A stretch of 64,000 nucleotides of DNA from Pontibacterium sp049603715. Lineage in GTDB: Bacteria; Pseudomonadota; Gammaproteobacteria; Pseudomonadales; Balneatricaceae. How positions within the stretch are numbered: position 1 is the stretch's first letter; every line of letters starts with the position of its first letter. A model generated the notes under the pieces. It made no database searches, had not been told where the DNA came from, and worked only from the letters and a program-made list of their open reading frames with translations. Of the stretch, positions 38,876-48,118 are shown in pieces. The stretch spans positions 1-64,000 of the forward strand of contig JBMYSW010000005.1 of NCBI GenBank assembly GCA_049603715.1. Reading direction: 5' to 3'. The position numbers and the translations under genes were made by a program.

Positions 38876-38945
38876 GATGTCAGGCTCCTAACGCGGAGAA
38901 ATGACCCAGCCCTAAAGAGGGCCGGGTTAAATAAGGTTAGCTCGA

Positions 38946-41900
38946 TTATTCGCTTTCTAGCTCGATATCGATACCGAGCGAGCGAATTTCCTTCGTGAGT
39001 ACGTTGAAGGACTCAGGCATGCCTGGCTGCATACGGTGGTCGCCATCGACGATGTTTTTGTACATCTTCGTACGACCGTTAACGTCATCCGACTTAACGG
39101 TGAGCATTTCTTGCAACGTGTACGCTGCGCCGTATGCCTCAAGGGCCCACACTTCCATCTCACCGAAGCGCTGACCACCAAACTGTGCTTTACCACCTAG
39201 CGGCTGTTGCGTTACTAGGCTGTAAGAACCTGTCGAACGGGCGTGCATCTTATCGTCAACCAAGTGGTTCAACTTAAGCATGTACATGTAACCAACTGTT
39301 ACTGGACGGTCGAAGGCATCACCAGTACGGCCATCAAACAAGGTGTACTGACCGCTGGTATCGATGTCGGCAAGCGTCAATAGCTCTTTAAGCTCAGCTT
39401 CTTTAGCACCGTCGAATGCAGGCGTTGCAATTGGAACACCCTTACGAAGGTTTTGAGCCAAGTCTAGGATTTCGTCATCGCTGAAGCTATCTAGCTCTTC
39501 TTTACGCGCACATGTCCAACCACCAAGCTCGGTGTTGTAGATACGGCCCAAGAAGTCGCGAATCTCGCCTACTTTTTCAGCACGCTCACGCTCTTGCTCA
39601 AGCATTGCGTTGATCTTGTTACCAAGACCTTTCGCTGCGGCACCCATGTGTGTCTCTAGGATCTGACCAACGTTCATACGCGAAGGTACACCTAGTGGGT
39701 TAAGCACGATATCAACAGGCTCGCCGTCTTTATCGTAAGGCATGTCTTCTACTGGCATGATAACCGAGATTACACCCTTGTTACCGTGACGACCGGCCAT
39801 CTTATCACCCGGTTGTACACGACGCTTCGTCGCAACATACACCTTAACGATCTTCTGAACGCCTGGTGCTAGGTCGTCGCCTGTTAGCAACTTACCTTTC
39901 TTGTCTTCAAAACGCGCATCTAGCTGCTCGCGACGCTCTTCAAGCTGCTTCTCAGCGGCTTCAAGCATTTCAGCAACGTTTTCCTCTGCTACGCGAATGT
40001 TGAACCAGTCAGCTTTCTTGATGCCCGCTAGCGCTTCAGAAGTGATTTCTTGACCTTTAGTTAGGCCAGCACCGCCGATTGCAGACAAGCCAACAAGGGC
40101 TTTTTCTAGACGCTCAAACGTCGCTTCTTCAACGATACGGAATTCGTCGTTAAGGTCTTTACGAATCGCAGCTAGCTCAGATTTTTCAATTGAAAGCGCA
40201 CGCTCGTCTTTTGCAACACCGTCACGGGTAAAGACTTGAACGTCGATAACTTTACCGATCGTACCTGTCTTAACACGCAAAGAAGTATCTTTAACGTCAG
40301 ACGCTTTTTCACCGAAGATCGCACGTAGTAGCTTTTCTTCTGGTGTTAGCTGAGTTTCACCTTTAGGCGTCACTTTACCTACTAGGATGTCACCAGGGCC
40401 AACTTCTGCACCAATGTGCACGATGCCAGACTCGTCTAGTTTCGCTAGCGCAGACTCACCTACGTTAGGAATATCCGAGGTAATTTCTTCAGCGCCAAGC
40501 TTAGTATCACGCGCCACACAGGTAAGTTCCTGAATGTGGATTGTGGTGAAACGGTCTTCCTGAACTACACGCTCAGAGATAAGGATCGAGTCCTCGAAGT
40601 TGTAGCCGTTCCAAGGCATGAAAGCGATACGCATGTTTTGACCAAGCGCTAGCTCACCCATGTCTACAGATGGGCCGTCAGCCATGATGTCGCCTGCTTG
40701 CACAGAGTCACCAGGGAATACGATCGGGCGCTGGTTGATACATGTGTTTTGGTTAGAGCGAACGTACTTAGTTAGGTTGTAGATATCTACACCTGCGTCA
40801 CCCGCGTCTACTTCAGCGTCGTGTACTTTAACTACGATACGGCTCGCATCAACAGACTCGATAATACCGCCACGCTTAGCTACCACACATACACCAGAGT
40901 CGCGTGCTACGTTGCGCTCCATACCCGTACCTACTAGCGGCTTATCAGCGCGTAGTGTTGGTACTGCTTGACGTTGCATGTTCGATCCCATCAATGCGCG
41001 GTTCGCGTCATCGTGTTCTAGGAATGGGATCAATGACGCAGCAACAGAGACAACCTGACGTGGTGACACGTCCATGTACTCTACTTTTTCTGGCGCCATT
41101 ACGGTGAATTCGTTTAGGTGACGAACAGGTACTAGCTCTTCAGTTAGCGCCTTGTTTTCGTCCATCTTCGCCGATGCCTGTGCGATGATGAAGTTGTTTT
41201 CTTCAATCGCAGATAGGTAATCGATGTCGTCGGTAACGATACCGTCAACAACACGACGGTACGGCGTTTCAATGAAGCCGTAGTCGTTAGTACGCGCGAA
41301 TACAGCCAAAGAGTTGATCAAACCGATGTTTGGACCCTCAGGCGTTTCGATCGGACATACACGACCGTAGTGAGTTGGGTGAACGTCTCGAACCTCAAAG
41401 CCTGCGCGCTCACGCGTTAGACCGCCTGGGCCCAATGCAGATACACGACGCTTGTGAGTAACCTCAGATAGCGGGTTGTTTTGGTCCATAAACTGAGACA
41501 GCTGAGACGAACCGAAGAACTCTTTGATCGCCGCTGCAACAGGCTTCGCGTTGATCAAGTCTTGTGGCATTAGACCATCGGCTTCCGCCATGCTCAAACG
41601 CTCACGTACTGCACGCTCTACACGCACAAGACCTACGCGGAATTGGTTTTCTGCCATTTCACCAACAGAACGGATACGACGGTTACCCAAGTGGTCGATA
41701 TCGTCGACAGTGCCTTGACCGTTACGGATATCGATAAGGGTACGCATCACATCAAGGATATCCTCTTTATCGAGGATACCTTTACCAACCACTTCATCGC
41801 GACCTAAGCGACGGTTGAACTTCATACGACCTACGCCAGACAAGTCGTAGCGCTCTTCAGAGAAGAAGAGGTTTTCGAACAAGGCTTCAGCCGATTCTTT

Positions 41901-43046
41901 GGTTGGTGGCTCACCAGGGCGCATCATACGGTAGATTTCTACCAATGCTTCAAGCTGGTTACGGGTGTTGTCGATACGCAAAGTATCAGACATAAACGCA
42001 CCACGGTCTAGGTCGTTAGTGTAAAGCGTTTGGAACTCACTGATGCCCGCATCAACCAGGGCTTCAAATACATCTTCAGTGATTTCAGCGTTACAGTTGA
42101 CAACCACTTCACCAGTGCTTGGATCAACGATATCGCGAGCGATTGCTTTACCTAACAAGTACTCAAGAGGTACTTCTAGGTATTCCATACCCGCTTTGGT
42201 CAATTGGCGAACGTGCTTAGGCGTAATACGACGGCCAGGCTCAATAATCACTTCGCCGTCAGGACCTTTCACTTCGAAGGTCAGTGTTTCACCACGTAGT
42301 CGCTCAGCAACCAACGCCATTTGAATTTTGCCATCTTCGATTTTCCAATCGGTGTTATCGAAGAAGGTTTCAAGAATTTCTTCTGCTGTGTAACCCAAAG
42401 CGCGAAGCAGCACAGTTGAAGGCAGCTTACGACGACGGTCGATACGTACAAACAGAGAATCTTTCGGGTCAAACTCGAAGTCCAACCAAGAACCACGGTA
42501 AGGAATAATGCGTGCAGAATAAAGCAGCTTACCTGATGAATGGGTTTTACCCTTGTCGTGGTCGAAGAATACACCTGGGGAGCGGTGCAACTGAGATACG
42601 ATTACTCGCTCTGTGCCGTTGACCACGAAAGTGCCGTTGTCTGTCATCAAAGGCATTTCGCCCATGTAGACTTCTTGCTCTTTTACTTCTTTCGCAGTTT
42701 TGCTACCGCTGTCTTTGTCAAAGAACGACAGTTGAACGCGTACACGCAAAGGCGCAGCGTAAGTGATACCTCGTAATTGACACTCTTTCACGTCAAATAC
42801 AGGCTCACCTAAACGGTAACCGACGTAACTTAACGCCGCATTGCCAGAATAGGATGCAATCGGAAAAACCGAGCTAAAGGCCGCATGAAGCCCTTCGTCT
42901 TTCAGCTGTGCAGGCTCAGTACCTTCCTGCAAAAAGCGTTTGTATGAATCCAGCTGAATTGCTAGCAGGTAAGGCACATCCATAACCTGCGGTAGTTTAC
43001 CGAAGTCTTTGCGGATGCGTTTCTTCTCAGTGTATGAATAAGCCAT
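38946..43046 (-). CDS. rpoB: RNA polymerase beta subunit
   Basis: 1366 residues from the ATG at 43046 (AYSYTEKKRIRKDFGK), preceded by GGGGA. The rifampicin region SSQLSQFMDQNNPLSEVTHK and RRVSALGPGGLTRERAG is wild type by eye. Catalytic-side blocks GHRHGNKG-like AGRHGNKGVISVIMP and the C-terminal GGKAQFGGQRFGEMEVWAL are present. Transcribed from rplJL through an attenuator. Confidence 0.98.
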   Translation of the reverse strand: MAYSYTEKKRIRKDFGKLPQVMDVPYLLAIQLDSYKRFLQEGTEPAQLKDEGLHAAFSSVFPIASYSGNAALSYVGYRLGEPVFDVKECQLRGITYAAPLRVRVQLSFFDKDSGSKTAKEVKEQEVYMGEMPLMTDNGTFVVNGTERVIVSQLHRSPGVFFDHDKGKTHSSGKLLYSARIIPYRGSWLDFEFDPKDSLFVRIDRRRKLPSTVLLRALGYTAEEILETFFDNTDWKIEDGKIQMALVAERLRGETLTFEVKGPDGEVIIEPGRRITPKHVRQLTKAGMEYLEVPLEYLLGKAIARDIVDPSTGEVVVNCNAEITEDVFEALVDAGISEFQTLYTNDLDRGAFMSDTLRIDNTRNQLEALVEIYRMMRPGEPPTKESAEALFENLFFSEERYDLSGVGRMKFNRRLGRDEVVGKGILDKEDILDVMRTLIDIRNGQGTVDDIDHLGNRRIRSVGEMAENQFRVGLVRVERAVRERLSMAEADGLMPQDLINAKPVAAAIKEFFGSSQLSQFMDQNNPLSEVTHKRRVSALGPGGLTRERAGFEVRDVHPTHYGRVCPIETPEGPNIGLINSLAVFARTNDYGFIETPYRRVVDGIVTDDIDYLSAIEENNFIIAQASAKMDENKALTEELVPVRHLNEFTVMAPEKVEYMDVSPRQVVSVAASLIPFLEHDDANRALMGSNMQRQAVPTLRADKPLVGTGMERNVARDSGVCVVAKRGGIIESVDASRIVVKVHDAEVDAGDAGVDIYNLTKYVRSNQNTCINQRPIVFPGDSVQAGDIMADGPSVDMGELALGQNMRIAFMPWNGYNFEDSILISERVVQEDRFTTIHIQELTCVARDTKLGAEEITSDIPNVGESALAKLDESGIVHIGAEVGPGDILVGKVTPKGETQLTPEEKLLRAIFGEKASDVKDTSLRVKTGTIGKVIDVQVFTRDGVAKDERALSIEKSELAAIRKDLNDEFRIVEEATFERLEKALVGLSAIGGAGLTKGQEITSEALAGIKKADWFNIRVAEENVAEMLEAAEKQLEERREQLDARFEDKKGKLLTGDDLAPGVQKIVKVYVATKRRVQPGDKMAGRHGNKGVISVIMPVEDMPYDKDGEPVDIVLNPLGVPSRMNVGQILETHMGAAAKGLGNKINAMLEQERERAEKVGEIRDFLGRIYNTELGGWTCARKEELDSFSDDEILDLAQNLRKGVPIATPAFDGAKEAELKELLTLADIDTSGQYTLFDGRTGDAFDRPVTVGYMYMLKLNHLVDDKMHARSTGSYSLVTQQPLGGKAQFGGQRFGEMEVWALEAYGAAYTLQEMLTVKSDDVNGRTKMYKNIVDGDHRMQPGMPESFNVLTKEIRSLGIDIELESE

Positions 43047-43114
43047 CAATGTTCCCCAGCGCGCGCACCATTGAAAAAACTCAGACCGGAAGGGGGGCTT
43101 CCAGGCTGTCTTAC

Positions 43115-43174
43115 CCGTTCTTAATTACCGTGTAGTAAGAACGGAAAAAGGCCGGTGACAAAAAGTCACCAGCC
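43115..43174 (-). terminator. rplL-rpoB attenuator and second hairpin
   Basis: On the minus strand GGCTGGTGAC (43165-43174) pairs over ten positions (one U-G) with GTCACCGGCC (43150-43159), loop TTTTT, followed by TTTTT: an intrinsic-terminator shape. Next CCGTTCTTA (43136-43144) pairs with TAAGAACGG (43115-43123). E. coli has a partial terminator and an RNase III site in the same place, which lowers rpoBC expression relative to ribosomal proteins. Confidence 0.8.
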
Positions 43175-43221
43175 ATCTGCACAATTAAACCATAATAGGC
43201 TTATTGGCAACTAACACTCTG

Positions 43222-43593
43222 TTACTTAACTTCAACAGATGCGCCAGCAGCTTCAAGTGCAGCTTTAAGCTCTTCAGCTTCTTCTTTGCTAACGCCTTCT
43301 TTAACAGTCGCAGGAGCGCCGTCAACCATGCCTTTAGCTTCTTTCAAGCCAAGACCAGTTGCGCCACGTACGGCTTTGATTACGTTAACTTTCTTATCGC
43401 CCGCAGCAGTTAGTACTACGTCGAATTCAGTTTGTTCTTCAGCAGCAGCACCCGCTTCGCCAGCAGGACCAGCCATTACAGCAGCAGCTGCAGTTACGCC
43501 GAATTTTTCTTCCATTGCTTCGATCAATGCAACAACGTCAGTTACAGACATTTCAGCAATTGCGTTAAGGATATCTTCGTTAGTCAGAGACAT
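43222..43593 (-). CDS. rplL: 50S ribosomal protein L7/L12
   Basis: 123 residues. N-terminal dimerization part SLTNEDILNAIAEMSVTDVV, an Ala/Gly-rich hinge near residues 38-52, and the C-terminal domain with KINVIKAVR-like KKVNVIKAVRGATGLGLKEA that recruits translation factors. Stalk protein present in several copies per ribosome. 73 nt after rplJ. Confidence 0.98.
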   Translation of the reverse strand: MSLTNEDILNAIAEMSVTDVVALIEAMEEKFGVTAAAAVMAGPAGEAGAAAEEQTEFDVVLTAAGDKKVNVIKAVRGATGLGLKEAKGMVDGAPATVKEGVSKEEAEELKAALEAAGASVEVK

Positions 43594-43666
43594 GGTTTAT
43601 ATTCCCATATTATGAGGCGTTTGATGCCCCAAAAAAATTTCAAAAAACTTAAGAACAGAGGCTGAA

Positions 43667-44161
43667 TTAAGCCGCTTGCTCTTCTTTTTGGTCGCGAATT
43701 GCCGCAATAGTACGGCATAGCTTGCCAGCAGATGCTTCTTTCATCACGCTCATTAGCTTCGCAATAGCTTCTTCGTATGTTGGCAACTTAGCCAATACAG
43801 AGATATCTACTACATCACCTTCGAACGCAGCTGCTTTAAGCTCAAACTTATCGTTTTCTTTAGCAAACGCTTCAAGAATACGCGCACCCGCACCTGGGTG
43901 TTCGTTTGAAAACGCAAGAATAGAAGGGCCTTTAAATGTGTCTTGTAGACACGCGTAGTCAGTACCTTCCACTGCGCGACGTGCTAGCGTGTTACGAACA
44001 ACTTTAAGTTGAACACCCGCTTCACGTGCTTGCTTACGCAAGACAGTCATATCTTCTACGGTTACGCCACGGGAATCCGCAACAACCAAAGATAGAGCGC
44101 CTTTAGCAGCTTCCTGGACTTCAGCGACGATCGCTTTTTTGTCTTCGAGTCCTAATGCCAC
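43667..44161 (-). CDS. rplJ: 50S ribosomal protein L10
   Basis: 164 residues, GTG start with AGGAG six bases upstream. LGLEDKKAIVAEVQEAAKGA opens the protein and VVRNTLARRAVEGTDY lies near residue 55. It anchors L7/L12 to the ribosome and, as L10(L12)4, represses its own leader in E. coli. A 203-nt untranslated stretch precedes it here. Confidence 0.98.
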   Translation of the reverse strand: MALGLEDKKAIVAEVQEAAKGALSLVVADSRGVTVEDMTVLRKQAREAGVQLKVVRNTLARRAVEGTDYACLQDTFKGPSILAFSNEHPGAGARILEAFAKENDKFELKAAAFEGDVVDISVLAKLPTYEEAIAKLMSVMKEASAGKLCRTIAAIRDQKEEQAA

Positions 44162-44364
44162 GATTTACTCCTGGATTGAGTCTTACGACTATTTACCAAA
44201 TGCCCAAACGGGCTTGAGTACGGTGGTATAAATTCCTAAGAATTTCACCGTCTGCGCAGGCCGGAAACCATTAAGAACGGAGTTTAGCCCGCTCACCTGC
44301 GGTCTTTGACGGCCTTCGTCTCTATTTAAGGGGAACGAAGACCCTCAAAAAACCTTATATCGAA
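44162..44364 (-). promoter_or_regulatory. Probable L10 leader upstream of rplJ
   Basis: The 203-nt gap between rplA and rplJ is far longer than neighbouring gaps and rich in stems, for instance CTTCGT with ACGAAG near 44310-44340 and a region GGCCTGCGCAGACGGTG near 44250-44270 resembling the conserved L10-binding leader of enterobacteria. Assignment is by position and resemblance; a covariance-model search would settle it. Confidence 0.7.
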
Positions 44365-45060
44365 TTAAACGTCTAGAGACGCTTGATCGATTGTTAAGCC
44401 AGGACCCATAGTCGTAGATAGGGTCACTTTCTTAACATAAACACCTTTAGCAGAAGCAGGCTTTAGCTTTTTAAGATCAGCTACAAGCGCTTCTAGGTTG
44501 CCTTGGATCGCGTCAGCAGCAAAGTCTGCTTTACCGATACCCGCGTGGATAATACCGTTTTTGTCAGTACGGAAACGTACTTGACCAGCCTTAGCGTTGT
44601 TAACCGCAGTTACAACGTCAGGTGTTACAGTACCCACTTTAGGGTTAGGCATAAGGCCACGTGGACCAAGAATTTGACCCAACTGACCTACAACGCGCAT
44701 AGCGTCTGGAGTTGCGATTACAACGCCAAAATCAAGGTCGCCGCCTTTGATTTGCTCTGCAAGGTCTTCAAAACCAACTACGTCAGCGCCAGCTTCTTTT
44801 GCTTTCTCAGCGTTTTCGCCTTGAGCAAATACAGCTACACGTACGTCGTTACCAGTACCGTTAGGAAGAACAGTAGAACCACGAACAACCTGATCAGATT
44901 TACGTGGATCAACACCTAGGTTGATAGCAACATCTACAGACTCTTTGAACTTAACAGTAGAAAGCTCACCCAAAAGAGAAACTGCTTCTGAGATAGCGTA
45001 CTGCTTAGTAGATTCAACTTTTTCTGCAATCGCCTTTTGGCGCTTAGTCAACTTAGCCAT
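44365..45060 (-). CDS. rplA: 50S ribosomal protein L1
   Basis: 231 residues from the ATG at 45060 (AKLTKRQKAIAEKVESTK), which overlaps the rplK stop as TAATG; the longer frame is inside rplK. LGVDPRKSDQVVRGSTVLPN near residue 45 and GPRGLMPNPKVGTV near 125 are diagnostic. L1 moves with the E-site tRNA and in E. coli represses rplKA. Confidence 0.97.
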   Translation of the reverse strand: MAKLTKRQKAIAEKVESTKQYAISEAVSLLGELSTVKFKESVDVAINLGVDPRKSDQVVRGSTVLPNGTGNDVRVAVFAQGENAEKAKEAGADVVGFEDLAEQIKGGDLDFGVVIATPDAMRVVGQLGQILGPRGLMPNPKVGTVTPDVVTAVNNAKAGQVRFRTDKNGIIHAGIGKADFAADAIQGNLEALVADLKKLKPASAKGVYVKKVTLSTTMGPGLTIDQASLDV

Positions 45061-45494
45061 TACTCTTGACCCTCTACTAGCAAGCCCATGCTGCGCGCAG
45101 AGCCAGCAATTGTACGACACGCTGCGTCCATATCGGCTGCAGTCAGGTCAGGCATTTTAACCGTTGCGATCTCTTCCAATTGAGCGCGAGTAACAGTACC
45201 TACTTTCTCAGTGTTTGGACGACCAGAACCGCTCTTAAGGCCAGCTGCTTTCTTCAAAAGAATTGAAGCAGGAGGAGTCTTTGTAATGAAAGTGAAGCTA
45301 CGGTCAGCGTAAACTGTAATTACAACAGGAACTGGCATACCGCTTTCAAGACTTTGAGTCTCAGCGTTGAATGCTTTACAGAATTCCATGATGTTAACAC
45401 CGTGTTGACCTAGTGCAGGACCAACCGGTGGGCTTGGGTTAGCAGCACCTGCCGCAACCTGAAGCTTAATGTAAGCTTGGATTTTCTTAGCCAT
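45060..45494 (-). CDS. rplK: 50S ribosomal protein L11
   Basis: 144 residues. IQAYIKLQVAAGAANPSPPV, GPALGQHGVNIMEFCKAFNA and the C-terminal AGSARSMGLLVEG are L11 signatures. Part of the GTPase centre and required for RelA activation. Preceded by a terminator-like hairpin that separates it from nusG. Confidence 0.98.
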   Translation of the reverse strand: MAKKIQAYIKLQVAAGAANPSPPVGPALGQHGVNIMEFCKAFNAETQSLESGMPVPVVITVYADRSFTFITKTPPASILLKKAAGLKSGSGRPNTEKVGTVTRAQLEEIATVKMPDLTAADMDAACRTIAGSARSMGLLVEGQE

Positions 45495-45550
45495 TGCTAA
45501 ATCTCCTAGTGGGTAATAGCGCCGTTAGGCTCCCCGTTCTTTTAAACACA

Positions 45551-45582
45551 AAAAACTCTGCCTCTTAAAATAAGAAGCAGAG
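45551..45582 (-). terminator. Terminator-like hairpin between nusG and rplK
   Basis: On the minus strand CTCTGCTTCTTA (45571-45582) pairs over 12 positions (one U-G) with TAAGAGGCAGAG (45556-45567), loop 3 nt, followed by TTTTTTGTG. This divides secE-nusG from the rplKAJL-rpoBC group. I found no confident promoter in the 56 nt before rplK, so partial read-through is likely. Confidence 0.8.
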
Positions 45583-45599
45583 CCTTGTTGTTTCGCTTA

Positions 45600-46133
45600 T
45601 CAAGCCTTTTCGACTTGACTAAACTCTAGCTCTACAGGTGTAGAACGACCGAAGATCAACACTGCAACCTGCAGGCGGCTCTTCTCGTAGTTCACTTCTT
45701 CAACAACACCGTTGAAGTCAGCAAACGGACCATCAATAACACGCACGCCTTCACCTGGTTCAAACAAGGTCTTAGGACGAGGCTTATCAACACCTGTGCT
45801 TACGCGCTGCAGAATCTCATCTGCCTCACGCTGGCTGATTGGGAAGGGTTTACCTGCCGCACCGCCAATAAATCCGAGCACGTTTGGCGTATCTTTCACC
45901 AAGTGCCACGTGTCGTCGGTAAGTTCCATGTTTACGATAACGTAACCAGGGTAAAACTTACGCTCAGACTTTTTCTTTTTACCGTTGCTGATTTCAACAA
46001 CTTCTTCGGTAGGCACCAAGATCTCACCAAAAAGATCTTCCATACCGTAACGCGAAACTCGCTCAATCAGCGAGTTCATTACGCGTTTTTCGTAACCGGA
46101 GTACGCATGTACCACATACCATTTTTTAGACAT
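45600..46133 (-). CDS. nusG: Transcription termination/antitermination protein NusG
   Basis: 177 residues. NGN domain at the N-terminus (KKWYVVHAYSGYEKRVMNSL) binds RNA polymerase; the KOW domain near residue 125 (GEGVRVIDGPFADFNGVVEE) binds Rho or S10. Only 12 nt after secE, hence cotranscribed. Confidence 0.98.
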   Translation of the reverse strand: MSKKWYVVHAYSGYEKRVMNSLIERVSRYGMEDLFGEILVPTEEVVEISNGKKKKSERKFYPGYVIVNMELTDDTWHLVKDTPNVLGFIGGAAGKPFPISQREADEILQRVSTGVDKPRPKTLFEPGEGVRVIDGPFADFNGVVEEVNYEKSRLQVAVLIFGRSTPVELEFSQVEKA

Positions 46134-46145
46134 GCTATCTGCCCT

Positions 46146-46514
46146 TTAACCAATTACGCCAGAAACCAACCAGCTCAACAGGGAATCTAGACCCCACAAA
46201 AACAAACCAACAAGCAACACCACCACAACCACGATAAGGGTTGTTTGCAATGTTTCCTGGCGAGTCGGCCATACTACTTTACGAATTTCAGCCTTTGCTT
46301 CTTTAAACAAAGAGAAGAAAGCCTGACCTTTTGCTGTTTGTAGCGCAACAAAACCCGCCACACCCGCAACAGCCAAAATAGCAACAACACGGTAAAACAG
46401 CGACTGCTCGCTGTAGATAGAGTTACCTACTACCGCTGCAGCCACAAGCACTAAAACAACAAGCCATTTTAGCGCATCAAATTTTGAACCTTCGGAACTT
46501 ACATTCGAGCTCAC
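46146..46514 (-). CDS. secE: Preprotein translocase subunit SecE
   Basis: 122 residues, three transmembrane segments as in other gammaproteobacterial SecE. GTG start with GAGG 8 nt upstream. The conserved cytoplasmic region AKAEIRKVVWPTRQETLQTT near residue 75 clamps SecY. Lies between tRNA-Trp and nusG. Confidence 0.96.
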   Translation of the reverse strand: MSSNVSSEGSKFDALKWLVVLVLVAAAVVGNSIYSEQSLFYRVVAILAVAGVAGFVALQTAKGQAFFSLFKEAKAEIRKVVWPTRQETLQTTLIVVVVVLLVGLFLWGLDSLLSWLVSGVIG

Positions 46515-46581
46515 GTTGAGGACCTCAGTAACCTGATAACTATCTGATAAACATGCTTATGCGAAGCCAACTCGGAAGAGT

Positions 46582-46657
<76 letters not shown>

Positions 46658-46776
46658 ATCTATTCAAAAACAGGGACGCACATTATAGGGACGTCTCTAT
46701 CGAATAACAAGCCCTTTAAAGAGCTTTTGTGGGATGAACCCGATAGGAATAAAACTGATCGCCCGATACTAAATCA

Positions 46777-46851
46777 TGGAGCTCATGGGCGGATTTGAAC
46801 CGCCGACCTCACCCTTACCAAGGGTGTGCTCTACCCCTGAGCTACATGAGC
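46777..46851 (-). tRNA. thrT: tRNA-Thr (GGT)
   Basis: 75-nt cloverleaf on the minus strand, acceptor arm GCTCATG/CATGAGC, anticodon GGT in the loop CTTGGTAAG, T-arm GGTTCAAATCC and an encoded CCA. In many relatives tufB follows this gene; here 119 nt without an open frame lead to tRNA-Trp. Confidence 0.97.
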
Positions 46852-46880
46852 ACTCGATGATTTACGCATCAACAGGACGT

Positions 46881-46955
46881 TGGAGCGGGTAGCGGGAATC
46901 GAACCCGCCTCTTCAGCTTGGAAGGCTGAGGTAATAGCCACTATACCATACCCGC
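46881..46955 (-). tRNA. glyT: tRNA-Gly (TCC)
   Basis: 75-nt cloverleaf on the minus strand, acceptor arm GCGGGTA, anticodon TCC in the loop CTTCCAAG, T-arm GGTTCGATTCC and an encoded CCA. Confidence 0.97.
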
Positions 46956-46973
46956 GAAACATCAAGCCGAAAA

Positions 46974-47057
46974 TGGTGGTGGGAGGTGGATTCGAACCAC
47001 CGAAGCTCGCGCGTCAGATTTACAATCTGATCCCTTTGGCCACTCGGGAATCCCACC
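46974..47057 (-). tRNA. tyrU: tRNA-Tyr (GTA)
   Basis: 84-nt class II tRNA on the minus strand, acceptor arm GGTGGGA, anticodon GTA in the loop TTGTAAAT, a long variable arm, T-arm GGTTCGAATCC and an encoded CCA. Confidence 0.97.
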
Positions 47058-47078
47058 GTTCCATTACTTCATCTGATG

Positions 47079-47154
<76 letters not shown>

Positions 47155-47174
47155 TCATCAGCGAAGTGGCGCAC

Positions 47175-47203
47175 ATAATACTCATGCACTTTGGTGGTTG
47201 CAA
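47175..47203 (-). promoter_or_regulatory. Promoter of the tRNA (and secE-nusG) transcript
   Basis: On the minus strand -35 TTGCAA (47198-47203) and -10 TATTAT (47175-47180) are 17 nt apart; a G+C-rich discriminator GTGCGCCAC follows, as in stable-RNA promoters under stringent control. Transcription would start about 14 nt upstream of tRNA-Thr(TGT). The rest of the gap up to coaX holds no gene. Confidence 0.8.
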
Positions 47204-47332
47204 CCCCGAAACCAGCCTTTTTCATAAAAAAATCAAAAAAGATGACCAAAGGATCGCAAGGGGTTAAACCTAAGCAAATGAAGGAGTTAGCGCACCCCGT
47301 AAAAGAAGCACACAAATAGATTAATAATTAAC

Positions 47333-48118
47333 CTAATTTGACTCAAGCGGCATCATCACCGCTAAACCATCGAGGACAAGATCTGGCACAATCTGGTAAT
47401 TTAACGGCCGCCCAGTTTTGCTTTGCCACACATCAATGTAGTGAGCAAACCACGGGGCATCACCTCCTGTGAGCCACACGATGCCATTACCTAGGTGCTG
47501 ATCGATACCGGCCACCAATTCAGACACCATACCCTGCACGATGAGATCAACCCCACCCAACACACAGGCCTGTGTCGACTGCCCAAGTAATGCACTGGGC
47601 TGTGCCTTGTCGGGAACAGCCACTTGCGCCGTATTTTGACGCAGGCTTTCGAGCAGCAAACGACGGCCAGGCAAAATATAGCCACCCAAGTGCTGGCCTG
47701 CATCATCGGTAAAGTCGATGGTAATGGCTGAACCTGCATCCACCACTACGCTAGCCGCAGCACTGTTGGCGTAGGCCGCCAACATCACCAACCAACGATC
47801 AACCCCCATTTGCGAGGGCTCGGCATAGCCATTGCGAACACCCGCCCCACTGGCTTGTGATATAGCAAACACCGGCGTTATCGCCAACGCCACCTCACAC
47901 AGCTCAGCTAGCTTTTGATTGACCGCTTCGCCTGCCACACTGGCAATCCATACGGCGCGAATATCACCTGACCACGCCGTTGGCTTTTCATACGTTGGCT
48001 CAGAGGTTAGCCAATTACCGCTCTCTACAATTACGGTCGCCGCAGGGCTTTGAGGCGTAACGGATACTAAACGCCACTTTACCCGCGTATTACCTGCGTC
48101 AATTTCTAGTCTAAGCAT
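47333..48118 (-). CDS. coaX: Type III pantothenate kinase
   Basis: 261 residues. Phosphorylates pantothenate, first step of coenzyme A synthesis. Family motifs: EIDAGNTRVKW at the N-terminus (phosphate loop), GVDRWLVMLAA near residue 103, VVDAGSAITID near 122, GGYILPG near 140 and LTGGDA near 220. The start overlaps the birA stop by 8 nt, a conserved pairing in Gammaproteobacteria. Confidence 0.95.
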   Translation of the reverse strand: MLRLEIDAGNTRVKWRLVSVTPQSPAATVIVESGNWLTSEPTYEKPTAWSGDIRAVWIASVAGEAVNQKLAELCEVALAITPVFAISQASGAGVRNGYAEPSQMGVDRWLVMLAAYANSAAASVVVDAGSAITIDFTDDAGQHLGGYILPGRRLLLESLRQNTAQVAVPDKAQPSALLGQSTQACVLGGVDLIVQGMVSELVAGIDQHLGNGIVWLTGGDAPWFAHYIDVWQSKTGRPLNYQIVPDLVLDGLAVMMPLESN

